Shown here: piece by piece, positions 28,211 to 36,511 of the stretch
Layout of the letters: each line of letters begins with the position of its first letter
Position numbering within the stretch: position 1 is the first letter of the stretch
NCBI RefSeq assembly: GCF_901875635.1
Contig: NZ_CABFMN010000110.1
Span: 1 to 45,866, forward strand
Reading direction: 5' to 3'
DNA: 45,866 nt
Source: Xylophilus ampelinus
Lineage (GTDB): Bacteria; Pseudomonadota; Gammaproteobacteria; Burkholderiales; Burkholderiaceae_C
Notes under the pieces: model-generated
Database searches by the model: none
Seen by the model: only the letters and a program-made list of their open reading frames with translations
Told to the model about the DNA's origin: nothing
Made by a program: the position numbers and the translations under genes

Positions 28211-29508
28211 ACGTCAAGATCCTGGAGATCGCCCTCGCCGGGCGCCGCTGGGGCAAGTTGTTCCAGTACGGCGACCTGTGCCGCTTCGTGGCGGAGCCCG
28301 CTATCGTCGCCAGCCCTCCGGAGGCCGTGCTGTCGCTGTCCATGCTCGCCAGCGATGCGGCCACGCAGTCCGCGCTGTGGGCCGACCTGAAGAACCCGCT
28401 CTTCAACGCCCAGGGCGGCCGCCTGCCCACCTGGTTCCAGAACCTGCTGCCCGAAGGCGTGCTACGCAGCCACATCGCGCAATTGCGCGGCTGCCGGGAG
28501 GACGATCACTTCGAGTTGCTGGCCGCCTGCGGCGGCGACCTGCCCGGCGCGGTGAGCGCCAAACCGGTGGAGGTGGACCGCGCCGCGCTGCAGCGCCTGG
28601 TCACGCAGGATCAGGACGCGTTGGAGATGTCGGTGGTGGCCAATCCGCTGCCGCAGGGAATCTCGGTGTCGGGCGTGCAGCCCAAGCTGGGCCTGGCGCG
28701 CCAGGGCGGGCGCTACACCGCACGCACGCGTGCCGGCGCCAGCACGCGCGTGATCGCCAAGCTGCCCTTGGTCGGCCGGCCGCACATGCCGCAACTGGAG
28801 ATGCTTTCGCTGCAGATGGCGGCGGCCGCCGGCGTGACGGTCTGCCATGCCGAGCTGGCACCGCTCTCGGCCATCCACGCCGAGCACAGCTACGCCCTCC
28901 CCGACGAGCCCGAGTTCCTCGCCGTGACGCGCTTCGACCGCGACGGCGCGCGTCGCATCCACTTCGAGGACTTCGCGCAGGTGCTCGCGATCGACCCGCA
29001 GGACAAGTACGGCGCCAGCTACCTCGCGATGGCGCTGGCCATGCGTGCCTTCCCTTCGCTGGGCGACGAGGCCGTGCTGGAGCTGGTGCGCCGGCTGGTG
29101 GTCAACGAGTTGCTCGGCAACCCGGACGCGCACTTGAAGAACTTCGGCGTGCTGTACCCGGAGGGCACCGCGCCCCGGCTCGCGCCTGCCTACGACATCG
29201 TGGCGTATGCCGCCATGCAGGGCGCCGAGGGCCACGCCCTGCCGCTGCTGCCGTCCGCCCGGGGCACGACGCCGCCTGCGCGACGCGGCACGCTCTTCAC
29301 GCCGGCCAATGTGCGCGCCTTCTGCTTCTCGGCCGGCCTGCACGAGCCGCTCGTGCGCAAGACCATCACCGAGACGGCGCGCCTCGCCAAGGCACGCTGG
29401 CCGGCCATGCTCGATGCATCCACTCTGCCCGACGCCTGGAAGGCGCGGCTGCAGGCCCGCTGGGCGGCACACACTTTGCTGCACAGCGTGTCACGCGCCC
29501 GCTCCTAG
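28207..29508 (+). CDS. hipA: HipA-like serine/threonine kinase toxin
   Basis: 433 residues, full length for the family. N-terminal subdomain 1 (about 1-105) contains LKNPLFNAQGGRLPTWFQNLLPEG. The kinase core has the flexible P-loop SVSGVQPKLGLA (about 153-164), KLP with the ATP-binding Lys, VTRFDRDG (about 240), DPQDKYGASY, the catalytic GNPDAHLKNFGVLY (Asp307, Lys311, Asn312) and the metal-binding Asp330 in LAPAYD. E. coli HipA phosphorylates glutamyl-tRNA synthetase and induces persistence; whether this one has the same target cannot be read. All catalytic residues are present, so it should be active. It is coupled to hipB by ATGA. The tail after about 345 is more variable. Confidence 0.92.
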   Translation: MNVKILEIALAGRRWGKLFQYGDLCRFVAEPAIVASPPEAVLSLSMLASDAATQSALWADLKNPLFNAQGGRLPTWFQNLLPEGVLRSHIAQLRGCREDDHFELLAACGGDLPGAVSAKPVEVDRAALQRLVTQDQDALEMSVVANPLPQGISVSGVQPKLGLARQGGRYTARTRAGASTRVIAKLPLVGRPHMPQLEMLSLQMAAAAGVTVCHAELAPLSAIHAEHSYALPDEPEFLAVTRFDRDGARRIHFEDFAQVLAIDPQDKYGASYLAMALAMRAFPSLGDEAVLELVRRLVVNELLGNPDAHLKNFGVLYPEGTAPRLAPAYDIVAYAAMQGAEGHALPLLPSARGTTPPARRGTLFTPANVRAFCFSAGLHEPLVRKTITETARLAKARWPAMLDASTLPDAWKARLQARWAAHTLLHSVSRARS

Positions 29509-29590
29509 AATCAGCGCGCTTTCTCCGACGCCGGTGCCCGCGTGCCGCGCCGTCGCCTCCAACCCCTTCGGACTTCTTTCCCACCCATCC

Positions 29591-30283
29591 ATGAGCTCCC
29601 TCAATTTCATCGGCGGCGAAAAAGGCGGCGTCGGCAAGTCGGTCACCTCGCGCCTGCTGGCCCAGTACTTCATCGACCACAGCCGACCCTTCGTGGGCTA
29701 CGACACCGACCGCTCGCACAACTCCTTCACCCGCTTCTACGAAGGCTTCGCCTCGCCGGTGGCGGTGGACAGCTTCGAGGGCCTGGACACGGTGGTCAAC
29801 GGCTTCGAGCACAACCCGCAGCAGAGCGTGATCGTCGACATGGCCGCGCAGACGCTGGCGCCGCTGGCGCGCTGGATCGAGGAATCGCAGCTCTTCGACG
29901 TCTTCGCCGAGATCGGCGTGCACGTGAACTTCTGGCACGTGATGGACGACGGCCGCGATTCCAGCGACCTGCTCGGCAAGCTGGTCGACACCTTCGGCAG
30001 CCGCGCCAACTACATCGTGGTGCAGAACTACGGCCGCGGGAGTGACTTCGGCCTCATGCTGGGTTCGCAGTCGCTGGCCAAGGCCACGGCCCAGGGCGCG
30101 CGCGTCATCTCGCTGCCGCGCCTGCAGGAAGCCAGCATGCGCAAGATCGACAACCGCAACACCAGCTTCTGGAAGGCCGTGAACGACAAGGAAGGTCCCG
30201 ACGCGCTCGGCCTGCTGGAACGCCAGCGCGTCAAGAGCTGGCTGGCGCAGGCCTACGCGGCCTTCGACACGCTGCCGCTCTGA
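29591..30283 (+). CDS. ParA-like ATPase, orphan
   Basis: 230 residues. The N-terminus NFIGGEKGGVGKSVTSRLLA is a deviant Walker A with the signature Lys (Lys11), followed by GYDTDRSHNSFTRFYE. VIVDMAAQTLAPLARWIEES is the Walker B-like region. The rest (FWHVMDDGRDSSDLLGKLVDTFG, YIVVQNYGRGSDF, GARVISLPRLQEASMRKIDNRNTSFWKAVND) resembles the mobilisation/ParA-like proteins sometimes annotated as nucleotide-binding domain proteins, rather than chromosomal ParA. No parB or DNA-binding partner is adjacent. It follows hipA after 82 bases and has its own terminator at 30303. The cellular cargo is unknown. Confidence 0.82.
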   Translation: MSSLNFIGGEKGGVGKSVTSRLLAQYFIDHSRPFVGYDTDRSHNSFTRFYEGFASPVAVDSFEGLDTVVNGFEHNPQQSVIVDMAAQTLAPLARWIEESQLFDVFAEIGVHVNFWHVMDDGRDSSDLLGKLVDTFGSRANYIVVQNYGRGSDFGLMLGSQSLAKATAQGARVISLPRLQEASMRKIDNRNTSFWKAVNDKEGPDALGLLERQRVKSWLAQAYAAFDTLPL

Positions 30284-30302
30284 AGCCGCACGCTCCAACG
30301 AA

Positions 30303-30328
30303 AACACCGTCCGAGGGCGGTGTTCTTT
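30303..30328 (+). terminator. Terminator after the ParA-like gene
   Basis: AACACCG and CGGTGTT pair around an inner CC/GG, followed by CTTTC. The T tract is short. It lies between the convergent ParA-like gene and dsbB and may serve both directions (AAAAC on the left). Confidence 0.65.
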
Positions 30329-30353
30329 CATGCGCGTGCAGCTGCAGTTGGGC

Positions 30354-30875
30354 TCAGGCCGTCACGAAGCGCTTGGCCGGCTGGTTGCCACGGCCGATGA
30401 GCAGGCCCAGGATGACCAGCCCGAAGACCACGAAGCAGATGAAGGACCAGTTGGCGATCGACAGGCCCAGGAAGGTCCAGTCCACCTTGCTGCAGTCGCC
30501 ACTGCCCTTGAAGATCATGGGAATAGCGCGTTGCAGCGGGAAGGTCTCGATCATCCCGTAGATGTCGCGGCCGCAACTCGCAAACTCGGGCGGATGCCAC
30601 TGCAGCCAGGTCTGGCGTGCGGCCGTGTACGCGCCGCCGATGGCAAACAGCAGGCCCAGCCCGCCCCAGGTCTTTTGCAAGCCAATTCGGCCTGTAGCGC
30701 CCGCCAGTGCTGCGCAGACAGCTATCAAAATGAGAGCGTAGCGCTGCACCACACACATCGGGCACGGCTCCAGGCCGACAACGTGCTGCAGGTACATGCC
30801 GAAAGCGAGCATCGCCACGCAGGCGAGGCAGATGAGCCAGTAGGTGCGGCGCGGGGCGCCAAAGATGAAGCTCAT
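30354..30875 (-). CDS. dsbB: Disulfide bond formation protein DsbB
   Basis: 173 residues with four membrane segments (about 12-30, 45-62, 72-90, 142-162). DsbB reoxidises DsbA in the periplasm and passes electrons to quinone. Both essential cysteine pairs are visible: CPMC (Cys38/Cys41, in GLEPCPMCVVQRYA) and Cys101/Cys128 in the second periplasmic loop. The second membrane helix and the following turn (about 47-68) are encoded by repeat copy A6, read antisense to the repeat, yet remain hydrophobic (ALILIAVCAALAGATG). It lies after cysA on the same strand, with a family B repeat between. Confidence 0.94.
   Translation of the reverse strand: MSFIFGAPRRTYWLICLACVAMLAFGMYLQHVVGLEPCPMCVVQRYALILIAVCAALAGATGRIGLQKTWGGLGLLFAIGGAYTAARQTWLQWHPPEFASCGRDIYGMIETFPLQRAIPMIFKGSGDCSKVDWTFLGLSIANWSFICFVVFGLVILGLLIGRGNQPAKRFVTA
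30673..30736 (+). repeat. Dispersed palindrome-ended repeat, copy A6, inside dsbB
   Basis: In consensus orientation: TTTTGCAAGCCAATTCGGCC, then TGTAGCGCCCGCC, TGCGCAGACAGCTATCAAAA and GAGAGC. It lies within dsbB, which is on the reverse strand, and encodes DsbB residues about 47-68. Confidence 0.8.
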
Positions 30876-30880
30876 CAGTG

Positions 30881-30952
30881 CCGCCCGGCCGCCCGAAGGC
30901 ACTGATGCGCCCCCTCGGGGGGCAGCGATACGCGAAGCGATGAGCGTGGGGG
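30881..30952 (+). repeat. Family B repeat, copy B1, between dsbB and cysA
   Basis: GGCCGCCCGAAGGCACTGA, then GCGCCCCCTCGGGGGGCAGCGA with a strong short hairpin, then GCGAAGCG and GAGCGTGGGGG. The hairpin GCCCCCTCGGGGGGC is shared exactly with copy B2. Confidence 0.75.
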
Positions 30953-30957
30953 TGAAG

Positions 30958-32061
30958 TCATATCCCGAGTCCTTGTTCGACGAAGACACGCGCCTTGCGC
31001 GGGCTGGCCACCACGGTGTCGCCCTCGCGCAGCCCCAGTTCACGGTACTGCTGCGCGGAAATCTGCGCCTCGATGATGTTGCCGGAACCCGGATTGTCTG
31101 GATTCGGTTCCACCGGTTCGAGTTCCATGCGCGCGATCGGGCCCACCACGATGGCGCGGCCGATGGTAGCGACGATTCCCTGCGGATGCCCGCTGCCCGG
31201 CAAGAAGCGGGTGATCTCGAAGTCGTGCGGCCGCACGTAGGCCAGGGCCTTGGCGTCCTCGGCCGTGTCCGCCTCGGCCGAGGCGATCCGCACGCCCTGT
31301 ACTTCCACCTCGCCCTGGTGGGCACGGCCATGGAACAGGTTCACGTCGCCCAGGAAGCCGTAGACGAAGGGGCTGGCCGGGTGGTCCCACACGTCCTGCG
31401 GCGAGCCGACCTGCTCGATGCGCCCGGCATTCATCAGCACCACGCGGTCGGCCACCTCGAGCGCCTCTTCCTGGTCGTGCGTGACGAAGATCGAGGTGAC
31501 GTGCAGCTCGTCGTGCAGCCGGCGCAGCCAGCGGCGCAGTTCCTTGCGCACCTTGGCGTCGAGCGCGCCGAAGGGTTCGTCCAGCAGCAGCACCTTGGGC
31601 TCCACGGCCAGCGCGCGCGCCAGGGCGATGCGTTGGCGCTGCCCGCCCGACAGTTGCGAGGGGTGGCGGTCGGCCAGCCAGTCGAGCTGCACCAGCTTGA
31701 GCAGGTCCAGCACCTTGGCCTTGATCTGCGCGTCGCTCGGGCGCTGCCCCCGCGGCTTGATGCGCAGGCCGAAGGCCACGTTCTCGAACACCGTCATGTG
31801 ACGGAACAGCGCGTAGTGCTGGAACACGAAGCCGACCTGGCGCTCGCGCACGTGCACGTCGGTCGTGTCCTCGCCCGAGAACAGGATCGTGCCGCTGTCG
31901 GCCGTTTCCAGGCCCGCGATGATGCGCAGCAGCGTGGTCTTGCCGCAGCCCGACGGGCCCAGCAGCGCGAACAGCTCGCCCGAATCGATGTTCAGGCTGA
32001 CGTCGCGCAGCGCGTGGAAGTCGCCGAAGCGCTTGTTGACGTTGCGAATTTCGATGCTCAT
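30958..32061 (-). CDS. cysA: Sulfate/thiosulfate ABC transporter ATP-binding protein
   Basis: 367 residues from the ATG at 32061 (GAGGAA just upstream; the in-frame ATG at 32073 is a poorer start). It powers sulfate import. Walker [10 protein letters not shown] (about 35-43), Q-loop FVFQHYALF, signature [15 protein letters not shown] (about 133-147), Walker [13 protein letters not shown], and [14 protein letters not shown]. The C-terminal part (about 240-367) is the TOBE-like regulatory domain of CysA. It is the last transporter gene in the order sbp, cysT, cysW, cysA. A 141-base gap before it holds a long hairpin (32083-32188), which could set cysA expression apart from the permeases. Confidence 0.96.
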   Translation of the reverse strand: MSIEIRNVNKRFGDFHALRDVSLNIDSGELFALLGPSGCGKTTLLRIIAGLETADSGTILFSGEDTTDVHVRERQVGFVFQHYALFRHMTVFENVAFGLRIKPRGQRPSDAQIKAKVLDLLKLVQLDWLADRHPSQLSGGQRQRIALARALAVEPKVLLLDEPFGALDAKVRKELRRWLRRLHDELHVTSIFVTHDQEEALEVADRVVLMNAGRIEQVGSPQDVWDHPASPFVYGFLGDVNLFHGRAHQGEVEVQGVRIASAEADTAEDAKALAYVRPHDFEITRFLPGSGHPQGIVATIGRAIVVGPIARMELEPVEPNPDNPGSGNIIEAQISAQQYRELGLREGDTVVASPRKARVFVEQGLGI

Positions 32062-32082
32062 GGGGTTCCTCAAATACGGGCT

Positions 32083-32188
32083 TCCGTACGCGAAGGGCGC
32101 GAAAGTTGCGCGAAGGTCGCGAAGAAGATGTTCAGAAAGATTCTCCTTTTGCGCCCTTCGCGAGACCTTCGCGCCCTTCGCGTACGGA
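32083..32188. repeat. Long imperfect inverted repeat (hairpin) between cysW and cysA
   Basis: The outer 21 bases (TCCGTACGCGAAGGGCGCGAA, 32083-32103) have a perfect complement at 32168-32188. Inside, about 25 more bases pair with a few mismatches, both arms being built of CGCGAAGG units. Total stem is about 45 bp with a loop of some 14 bases. No T tract follows on either side, so it is not an ordinary terminator. Confidence 0.85.
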
Positions 32189-32202
32189 TGTCCGGTTTTC
32201 TC

Positions 32203-33105
32203 TCAGCCCGCCGCCGGCCGCTCCGGCGGCAGTTCGGCGATGGCTTTCATTTCACGGTCGTGGCGCCACTCGGCCACCGTCTTGATGACCAGGGTCACCA
32301 GCGCCAGGATGGCCAGCAGCGAGGCGACGGCGAAGGCGGCGACGGACTGGTACTCGTTGTAGAGCACCTCGACATGCAGCGGCATGGTGTTGGTCTGGCC
32401 GCGGATGTGGCCCGAGACGACCGACACGGCGCCGAACTCGCCCATGGCCCGCGCATTGCACAGGATCACGCCGTACAGCAGGCCCCACTTGATGTTGGGC
32501 AGCGTCACGCGCCAGAAGGTCTGCCAGCCGCTTGCGCCCAGCACGATGGCGGCCTGCTCCTCGTCGGTGCCCTGCGCCTGCATCAACGGGATCAGTTCGC
32601 GCGCGATGAACGGGAAAGTCACGAACACGGTGGCCAGCACGATGCCCGGCACGGCGAAGATGATCTTGATGTCGTGCGCCGCCAGCCACGGGCCCAGCCA
32701 GCCCTGCGCGCCGAAGACCAGCACGTAGATCAGGCCCGCCACCACAGGCGACACCGCGAACGGCAGGTCGACCAGGGTCGTCAGGAAGGCCTTGCCCCTG
32801 AACTCGAACTTGGCGATGGCCCAGGCCGCCGCCACGCCGAACACCAGGTTCAGCGGCACCGAGATCGCGGCCACGATCAGCGTGAGCCGGATCGCCGACC
32901 AGGCATCGGGCTCCTTCAGCGCTTCCCAGTACGCGTCCCAGCCCTTGCGCAGCGCTTCGGTCGCCACGGCCGCGAGCGGCAGCACGAGGAAGAAGAACAT
33001 GAAGAGCAGCGCCAGGCCGATCAGCGTCCGGCGCACCGCGGGCGACTCGGTGGTGCCCGCCTGCGCCCGCCGTACGGGAGCGCGCATTCCCGTGCCGCCG
33101 CTCAT
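32203..33105 (-). CDS. cysW: Sulfate ABC transporter permease CysW
   Basis: 300 residues with about six membrane segments. CysW-type marks: [61 protein letters not shown], the coupling loop around [26 protein letters not shown] (about 183-208), [27 protein letters not shown] and a C-terminal LPPERPAAG tail. It forms the membrane channel with CysT. It lies 58 bases after cysT; that gap has a family B remnant. The N-terminus (about 1-20) is polar and variable. Confidence 0.95.
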   Translation of the reverse strand: MSGGTGMRAPVRRAQAGTTESPAVRRTLIGLALLFMFFFLVLPLAAVATEALRKGWDAYWEALKEPDAWSAIRLTLIVAAISVPLNLVFGVAAAWAIAKFEFRGKAFLTTLVDLPFAVSPVVAGLIYVLVFGAQGWLGPWLAAHDIKIIFAVPGIVLATVFVTFPFIARELIPLMQAQGTDEEQAAIVLGASGWQTFWRVTLPNIKWGLLYGVILCNARAMGEFGAVSVVSGHIRGQTNTMPLHVEVLYNEYQSVAAFAVASLLAILALVTLVIKTVAEWRHDREMKAIAELPPERPAAG

Positions 33106-33110
33106 GGTGA

Positions 33111-33166
33111 AACCTCCGCGCTTCGCGCTTCGGTGCGAGCGCCTTCGGGCGGCCGTGCGGCGCTCA
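33111..33166 (-). repeat. Family B repeat remnant, copy B3, between cysT and cysW
   Basis: On the reverse strand GGCCGCCCGAAGGCGCT and GCGAAGCGC match the ends of copy B1, but the CCCCCTCGGGGGG centre is absent. It fills the cysT-cysW gap and slightly overlaps the end of cysT. Confidence 0.5.
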
Positions 33167-34051
33167 TGCCGAAGCCCCCCGCCGACGTTGCCAGCCCTGC
33201 AGCGCGTTGATGACCAGCAGCATCAGGAACGAGAAGACCAGCATCACGAGCGCGACCGCGGTGGCGCCCGCATAGTCGTACTGCTCGAGCTTGCCAATGA
33301 TGATGAGCGGTGTGATCTCCGAGATCATGGGCATGTTGCCGGCGATGAAGATGACCGAGCCGTACTCGCCGATGGCGCGTGCGAAGGCCATCGCGAAGCC
33401 GGTCAGCAGCGCCGGCGTGATCGACGGCAGGATGACCAGGCGGAAGGTCTGCCAGCGCGTGGCACCCAGTGAGGTGGCGGCCTCTTCGAGCTCCTTCTCG
33501 GTGTCTTCGAGGACCGGCTGCACCGTGCGCACGACGAAGGGCAGCCCGATGAAGATCAGTGCGATCACCACGCCCGCGGGCGTGAAGGCCAGCTTGATGC
33601 CCAGCGGCTCCAGGTACTGGCCGATCCAGCCGTTGCCGGCCAGCAGCGCCGTGAGCGAGATGCCGGCCACGGCGGTGGGCAGCGCGAACGGCAGGTCGAC
33701 CAGCGCGTCGACGATCTTCTTGCCGGGAAACTTGTAGCGCACCAGCACCCAGGCCACCAGGAGGCCTGCGAAGAGGTTGACGAGCGCGGCCAGGAAGGAC
33801 GCGCCAAAGGTCAGCCGGTACGACGCCAGCACGCGCGGCGCCGTGACGGCGACCCAGAATTGCTCCCAGCTCATCGTGAAGGTCTTGAAGACCAGCGCGG
33901 ACAGCGGGATGAGGACGATGAGGCACAGGTACAGCAGCGCGTACCCGAGCGTGAGGTGGAAGCCCGGCAGCACCCGCTTGGCACCGCCGGCCCTGCCACG
34001 CGAAATCGGCGCTGCCGAGGACGGCAGCGCCGATGAAACGGCACTGGTCAT
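33164..34051 (-). CDS. cysT: Sulfate ABC transporter permease CysT (CysU)
   Basis: 295 residues, about six membrane segments. [30 protein letters not shown] is the usual first helix of CysT; then [55 protein letters not shown], coupling loop [27 protein letters not shown], and [32 protein letters not shown]. It starts four bases after the sbp stop. It is the partner of CysW in the sulfate importer. Confidence 0.96.
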   Translation of the reverse strand: MTSAVSSALPSSAAPISRGRAGGAKRVLPGFHLTLGYALLYLCLIVLIPLSALVFKTFTMSWEQFWVAVTAPRVLASYRLTFGASFLAALVNLFAGLLVAWVLVRYKFPGKKIVDALVDLPFALPTAVAGISLTALLAGNGWIGQYLEPLGIKLAFTPAGVVIALIFIGLPFVVRTVQPVLEDTEKELEEAATSLGATRWQTFRLVILPSITPALLTGFAMAFARAIGEYGSVIFIAGNMPMISEITPLIIIGKLEQYDYAGATAVALVMLVFSFLMLLVINALQGWQRRRGASA

Positions 34052-34055
34052 GGGT

Positions 34056-35063
34056 TTATCGGCCGGGCGTGTAGAGCTTGTCGAACTGGCCGCCGTCGTT
34101 GAAGTGCACCTTCTGCGCTTCGCTCAGGCTGCCGAAGAGTTCCTGCACCGTGAACAGCTGCAGCGGCTTGAAGGTGGCGACGTGCTTCTTCAACACGGCC
34201 TGCGAGCGCGGGCGCAGCGCGTGCTTGGCGGCGATCTCCTGCGCCTCGTCGGAGTACAGCCAGTCCAGGTAGGCCTTGGCCAGCTCGCCGGTGCCCTTCT
34301 TGGCGGTGGTGCGCTCGACCACGGCAACCGGGTTTTCGGCCAGGATGCTGATGCTCGGGTACACGGCGTCGACCTTGCCGGCGCCGAACTCGCGGTCGAT
34401 GGAGACCACCTCCGATTCGAAGGTGATCAGCGCATCGCCGATGTTGCGTTGCAGGAAGGCGGTGGTCGCGTCGCGGCCGCCGCGCGCCAGCACCGGCACG
34501 TTCTTGAACAGCTTGCCGACGAACTCGGCGGCCTGGGCGTCGGTGCCGCCCTTCTTCTTCACGTAGCCCCAGGCGGCCAGGTAGGCGTAGCGGCCGTTGC
34601 CGCCCGTCTTGGGGTTGACGATCACGACCTGCACGCCGGGCTTGACCAGGTCTTCCCAGTCCTTGATGCCCTTGGGATTGCCGTTGCGCACCAGGAACAG
34701 CATGGTCGAGGTGGTCGGCGCGGCGTTGTCGGGGAAGCGCTTGGCCCAGTCCTTGGCCACCACGCCCTTTTCGGCCAGGAACTCGATGTCGGTGCTGGTG
34801 TTCATCGTCACCACGTCCGCGTCCAGGCCGTCGGCCACCGCGCGGGCCTGCGCGCTGGAGCCGGCATGCGACTGGTCGATCTTCACATCGACGCCCTTGG
34901 TCTTCTTGTAGTGCGCGACGAAGGCGGCGTTGTAGTCCTTGTAGAACTCGCGCGCCACGTCGTAGGAGACGTTCAGGAGCTGGTTCTGCGCCCATGCCGA
35001 GCCGGCGATGGCCGACGAGGCGACGATGAGCGCGGCGGCGATGTTCTTGATTCTGGAAGTCAT
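34056..35063 (-). CDS. sbp: Periplasmic sulfate-binding protein
   Basis: 335 residues from the ATG at 35063. The signal peptide ends at SAWAQ (about residue 26). The mature protein has [42 protein letters not shown] (sulfate pocket), [43 protein letters not shown] and the end [29 protein letters not shown], all characteristic of Sbp/CysP. Sbp is more likely than CysP by the LLNVSYDV start and [10 protein letters not shown] end, but the two are close. The start overlaps the stop of the RBBP9-like hydrolase gene (ATGA), so the hydrolase is read first. Confidence 0.95.
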   Translation of the reverse strand: MTSRIKNIAAALIVASSAIAGSAWAQNQLLNVSYDVAREFYKDYNAAFVAHYKKTKGVDVKIDQSHAGSSAQARAVADGLDADVVTMNTSTDIEFLAEKGVVAKDWAKRFPDNAAPTTSTMLFLVRNGNPKGIKDWEDLVKPGVQVVIVNPKTGGNGRYAYLAAWGYVKKKGGTDAQAAEFVGKLFKNVPVLARGGRDATTAFLQRNIGDALITFESEVVSIDREFGAGKVDAVYPSISILAENPVAVVERTTAKKGTGELAKAYLDWLYSDEAQEIAAKHALRPRSQAVLKKHVATFKPLQLFTVQELFGSLSEAQKVHFNDGGQFDKLYTPGR

Positions 35064-35647
35064 GGTGATGTGAAGGTTTCGAAACTCTGGCGCCCAGCCC
35101 CGCGCTCTTCGAAAAGGCGGCTGGGCGCGTCCGTCAGGGATTCGAGGAGGGCCAGCCCCAGGGGCCAGTCGCCGTGTCCCGAATCGACGTTGATGTGGCC
35201 GGCATTTTGCATCCGGACGAATTCGCTGCCCCAGGCGCGGGCATAGGCACCCGCCAGGCGCACCGGGCAGAAGGGATCGTTGCTGCTCGCGACCACGACG
35301 CTGCGGTAGGGCAGCCGCGCGTAGGGAACGGGCGCGAAGTCGTTGAGCACCGCGCGGCGCTCCGGATCGGCCGGCGCCACCAGCAGTGCACCTGCGATGC
35401 GGGCCGATGCCGCCTCGCCCAGGTGAACGGTGGCGATGCAGCCCAGGCTGTGCGCGGCGATCACCACCGGCCGCTCCTGCGCCAGGATGAGCCGCTCCAA
35501 TGCACCCACCCACGCTTCGCGCCGGGGCGACACCCAGTCGTCCTGCACCACGCGGCGGGCCGACTGCATGCGCTCCGCCCACAGGCTCTGCCAGTGGCCG
35601 GGGCCGGAGTCGCGCCAGCCGGGGACGATGATGACCGGAGTGCTCAT
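35060..35647 (-). CDS. RBBP9/YdeN-family alpha/beta hydrolase
   Basis: 195 residues. Serine hydrolase of the RBBP9 (DUF1234-like) type: IIVPGWRDSGPGHWQSLW at the start (HG-type oxyanion strand), nucleophile in AHSLG (Ser about 67), Asp in ASSNDPF (about 121) and His in NAGHIN (about 150), so the triad is intact. The substrate is unknown. It precedes sbp with an ATGA overlap and is therefore translated together with the sulfate transporter; a role in releasing sulfur from an ester is only a guess. Confidence 0.88.
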   Translation of the reverse strand: MSTPVIIVPGWRDSGPGHWQSLWAERMQSARRVVQDDWVSPRREAWVGALERLILAQERPVVIAAHSLGCIATVHLGEAASARIAGALLVAPADPERRAVLNDFAPVPYARLPYRSVVVASSNDPFCPVRLAGAYARAWGSEFVRMQNAGHINVDSGHGDWPLGLALLESLTDAPSRLFEERGAGRQSFETFTSP

Positions 35648-35681
35648 AGCAGACCTCGTTCAGCGCGGCCCGAGCGCAGCG

Positions 35682-35751
35682 CCGGGCCGCCCCAAGCAAG
35701 CGAGAGCCCCCTCGGGGGGCAGCGAGGACACGGCAGTGCCGAGCGTGGGGG
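35682..35751 (+). repeat. Family B repeat, copy B2, between peroxiredoxin and hydrolase genes
   Basis: GGGCCGCCCCAAGCAAGCGA, GAGCCCCCTCGGGGGGCAGC, then a small CACGGCAGTGCC hairpin and GAGCGTGGGGG. It shares the GCCCCCTCGGGGGGCAGCGA core and the GAGCGTGGGGG end with B1. Confidence 0.75.
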
Positions 35752-35754
35752 CCA

Positions 35755-36396
35755 TCACTTGTTCGGCTGGGGGGTGAGGCGAAGGTAGGGCCGCACCGCG
35801 TTCCAGCCCTTCGGGAAGCGCTCCTTCAGCTCAGCCGGGTCCTGCAGGCTGGGGATGATCACCACGTCGTCGCCGTCCTTCCAGTTGGCGGGCGTCGCGA
35901 CCTTGTGGCTGTCGGTGAGCTGCAGCGAGTCGATCACGCGCAGGATCTCGTCGAAGTTGCGTCCGGTGCTCGCCGGATAGGTGATGGTGGCGCGCACCAC
36001 ATGCCTGGGGTCGATGATGAACACGCTGCGCACGGTGGCCGTGGCCGAGGCGTTGGGGTGGATCAGGTCGTAGAGCTCGGCCACCTTGCGGTCCGCATCC
36101 GCGAGGATGGGGAAGTTCACCGTGGTGTTCTGCGTCTCGTTGATGTCGCCGATCCACTCCTTGTGCTTGTCGACCGGGTCGACGCTGATGGCGATCGGCT
36201 TGACGCCGCGCCTGGCGAACTCGCCGCCCAGCGCGGCAGTCTTGCCCAGTTCGGTGGTGCACACGGGCGTGAAGTCCGCGGGGTGCGAGAACAGCACGAC
36301 CCACGAGTCGCCAGCCCACGCATGGAATTGGATCGGGCCTTCGGACGAGTCCTGGATGAAATCGGGGGCAATGTCGCCCAGTCGCAAGGTGGCCAT
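35755..36396 (-). CDS. 1-Cys peroxiredoxin (Prx6/AhpC-TSA family)
   Basis: 213 residues. It reduces peroxides with a single peroxidatic cysteine. [10 protein letters not shown] (Cys46) is the active site; [74 protein letters not shown] and the C-terminal [16 protein letters not shown] are those of the Prx6 group. No resolving Cys is visible, as expected. AGGAG precedes the ATG by 8 nt. An inverted repeat upstream (36455-36478) is a possible operator. It is the first gene of the reverse-strand sulfur block but a repeat and 107 bases separate it from the hydrolase gene. Confidence 0.95.
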   Translation of the reverse strand: MATLRLGDIAPDFIQDSSEGPIQFHAWAGDSWVVLFSHPADFTPVCTTELGKTAALGGEFARRGVKPIAISVDPVDKHKEWIGDINETQNTTVNFPILADADRKVAELYDLIHPNASATATVRSVFIIDPRHVVRATITYPASTGRNFDEILRVIDSLQLTDSHKVATPANWKDGDDVVIIPSLQDPAELKERFPKGWNAVRPYLRLTPQPNK

Positions 36397-36454
36397 GTCG
36401 CGCGCTCCTGTGGAACAGATGGGAGCGGCGATTGTCGAAAGCGCGCCTACGATC

Positions 36455-36478
36455 TCAAACGAATATCTGCTTGTTTGA
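36455..36478. promoter_or_regulatory. Inverted repeat upstream of the peroxiredoxin gene
   Basis: TCAAAC and GTTTGA pair perfectly with a 12-base AT-rich centre (GAATATCTGCTT). On the reverse strand the motif ATATTC also occurs twice (before each arm). It lies about 60-80 bases before the peroxiredoxin start, in a locally AT-rich patch, so a regulator site is plausible. It does not match the OxyR consensus closely. Confidence 0.45.
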
Positions 36479-36511
36479 ATATGCCCTTACCGCATAACGC
36501 GGCCGCAGGAT

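Noticed and set aside
28291..28310. GCTATCGTC in hipA as another repeat copy
   Set aside because: Only the six-base GCTATC matches; neither the left block nor the palindromic tail is present.
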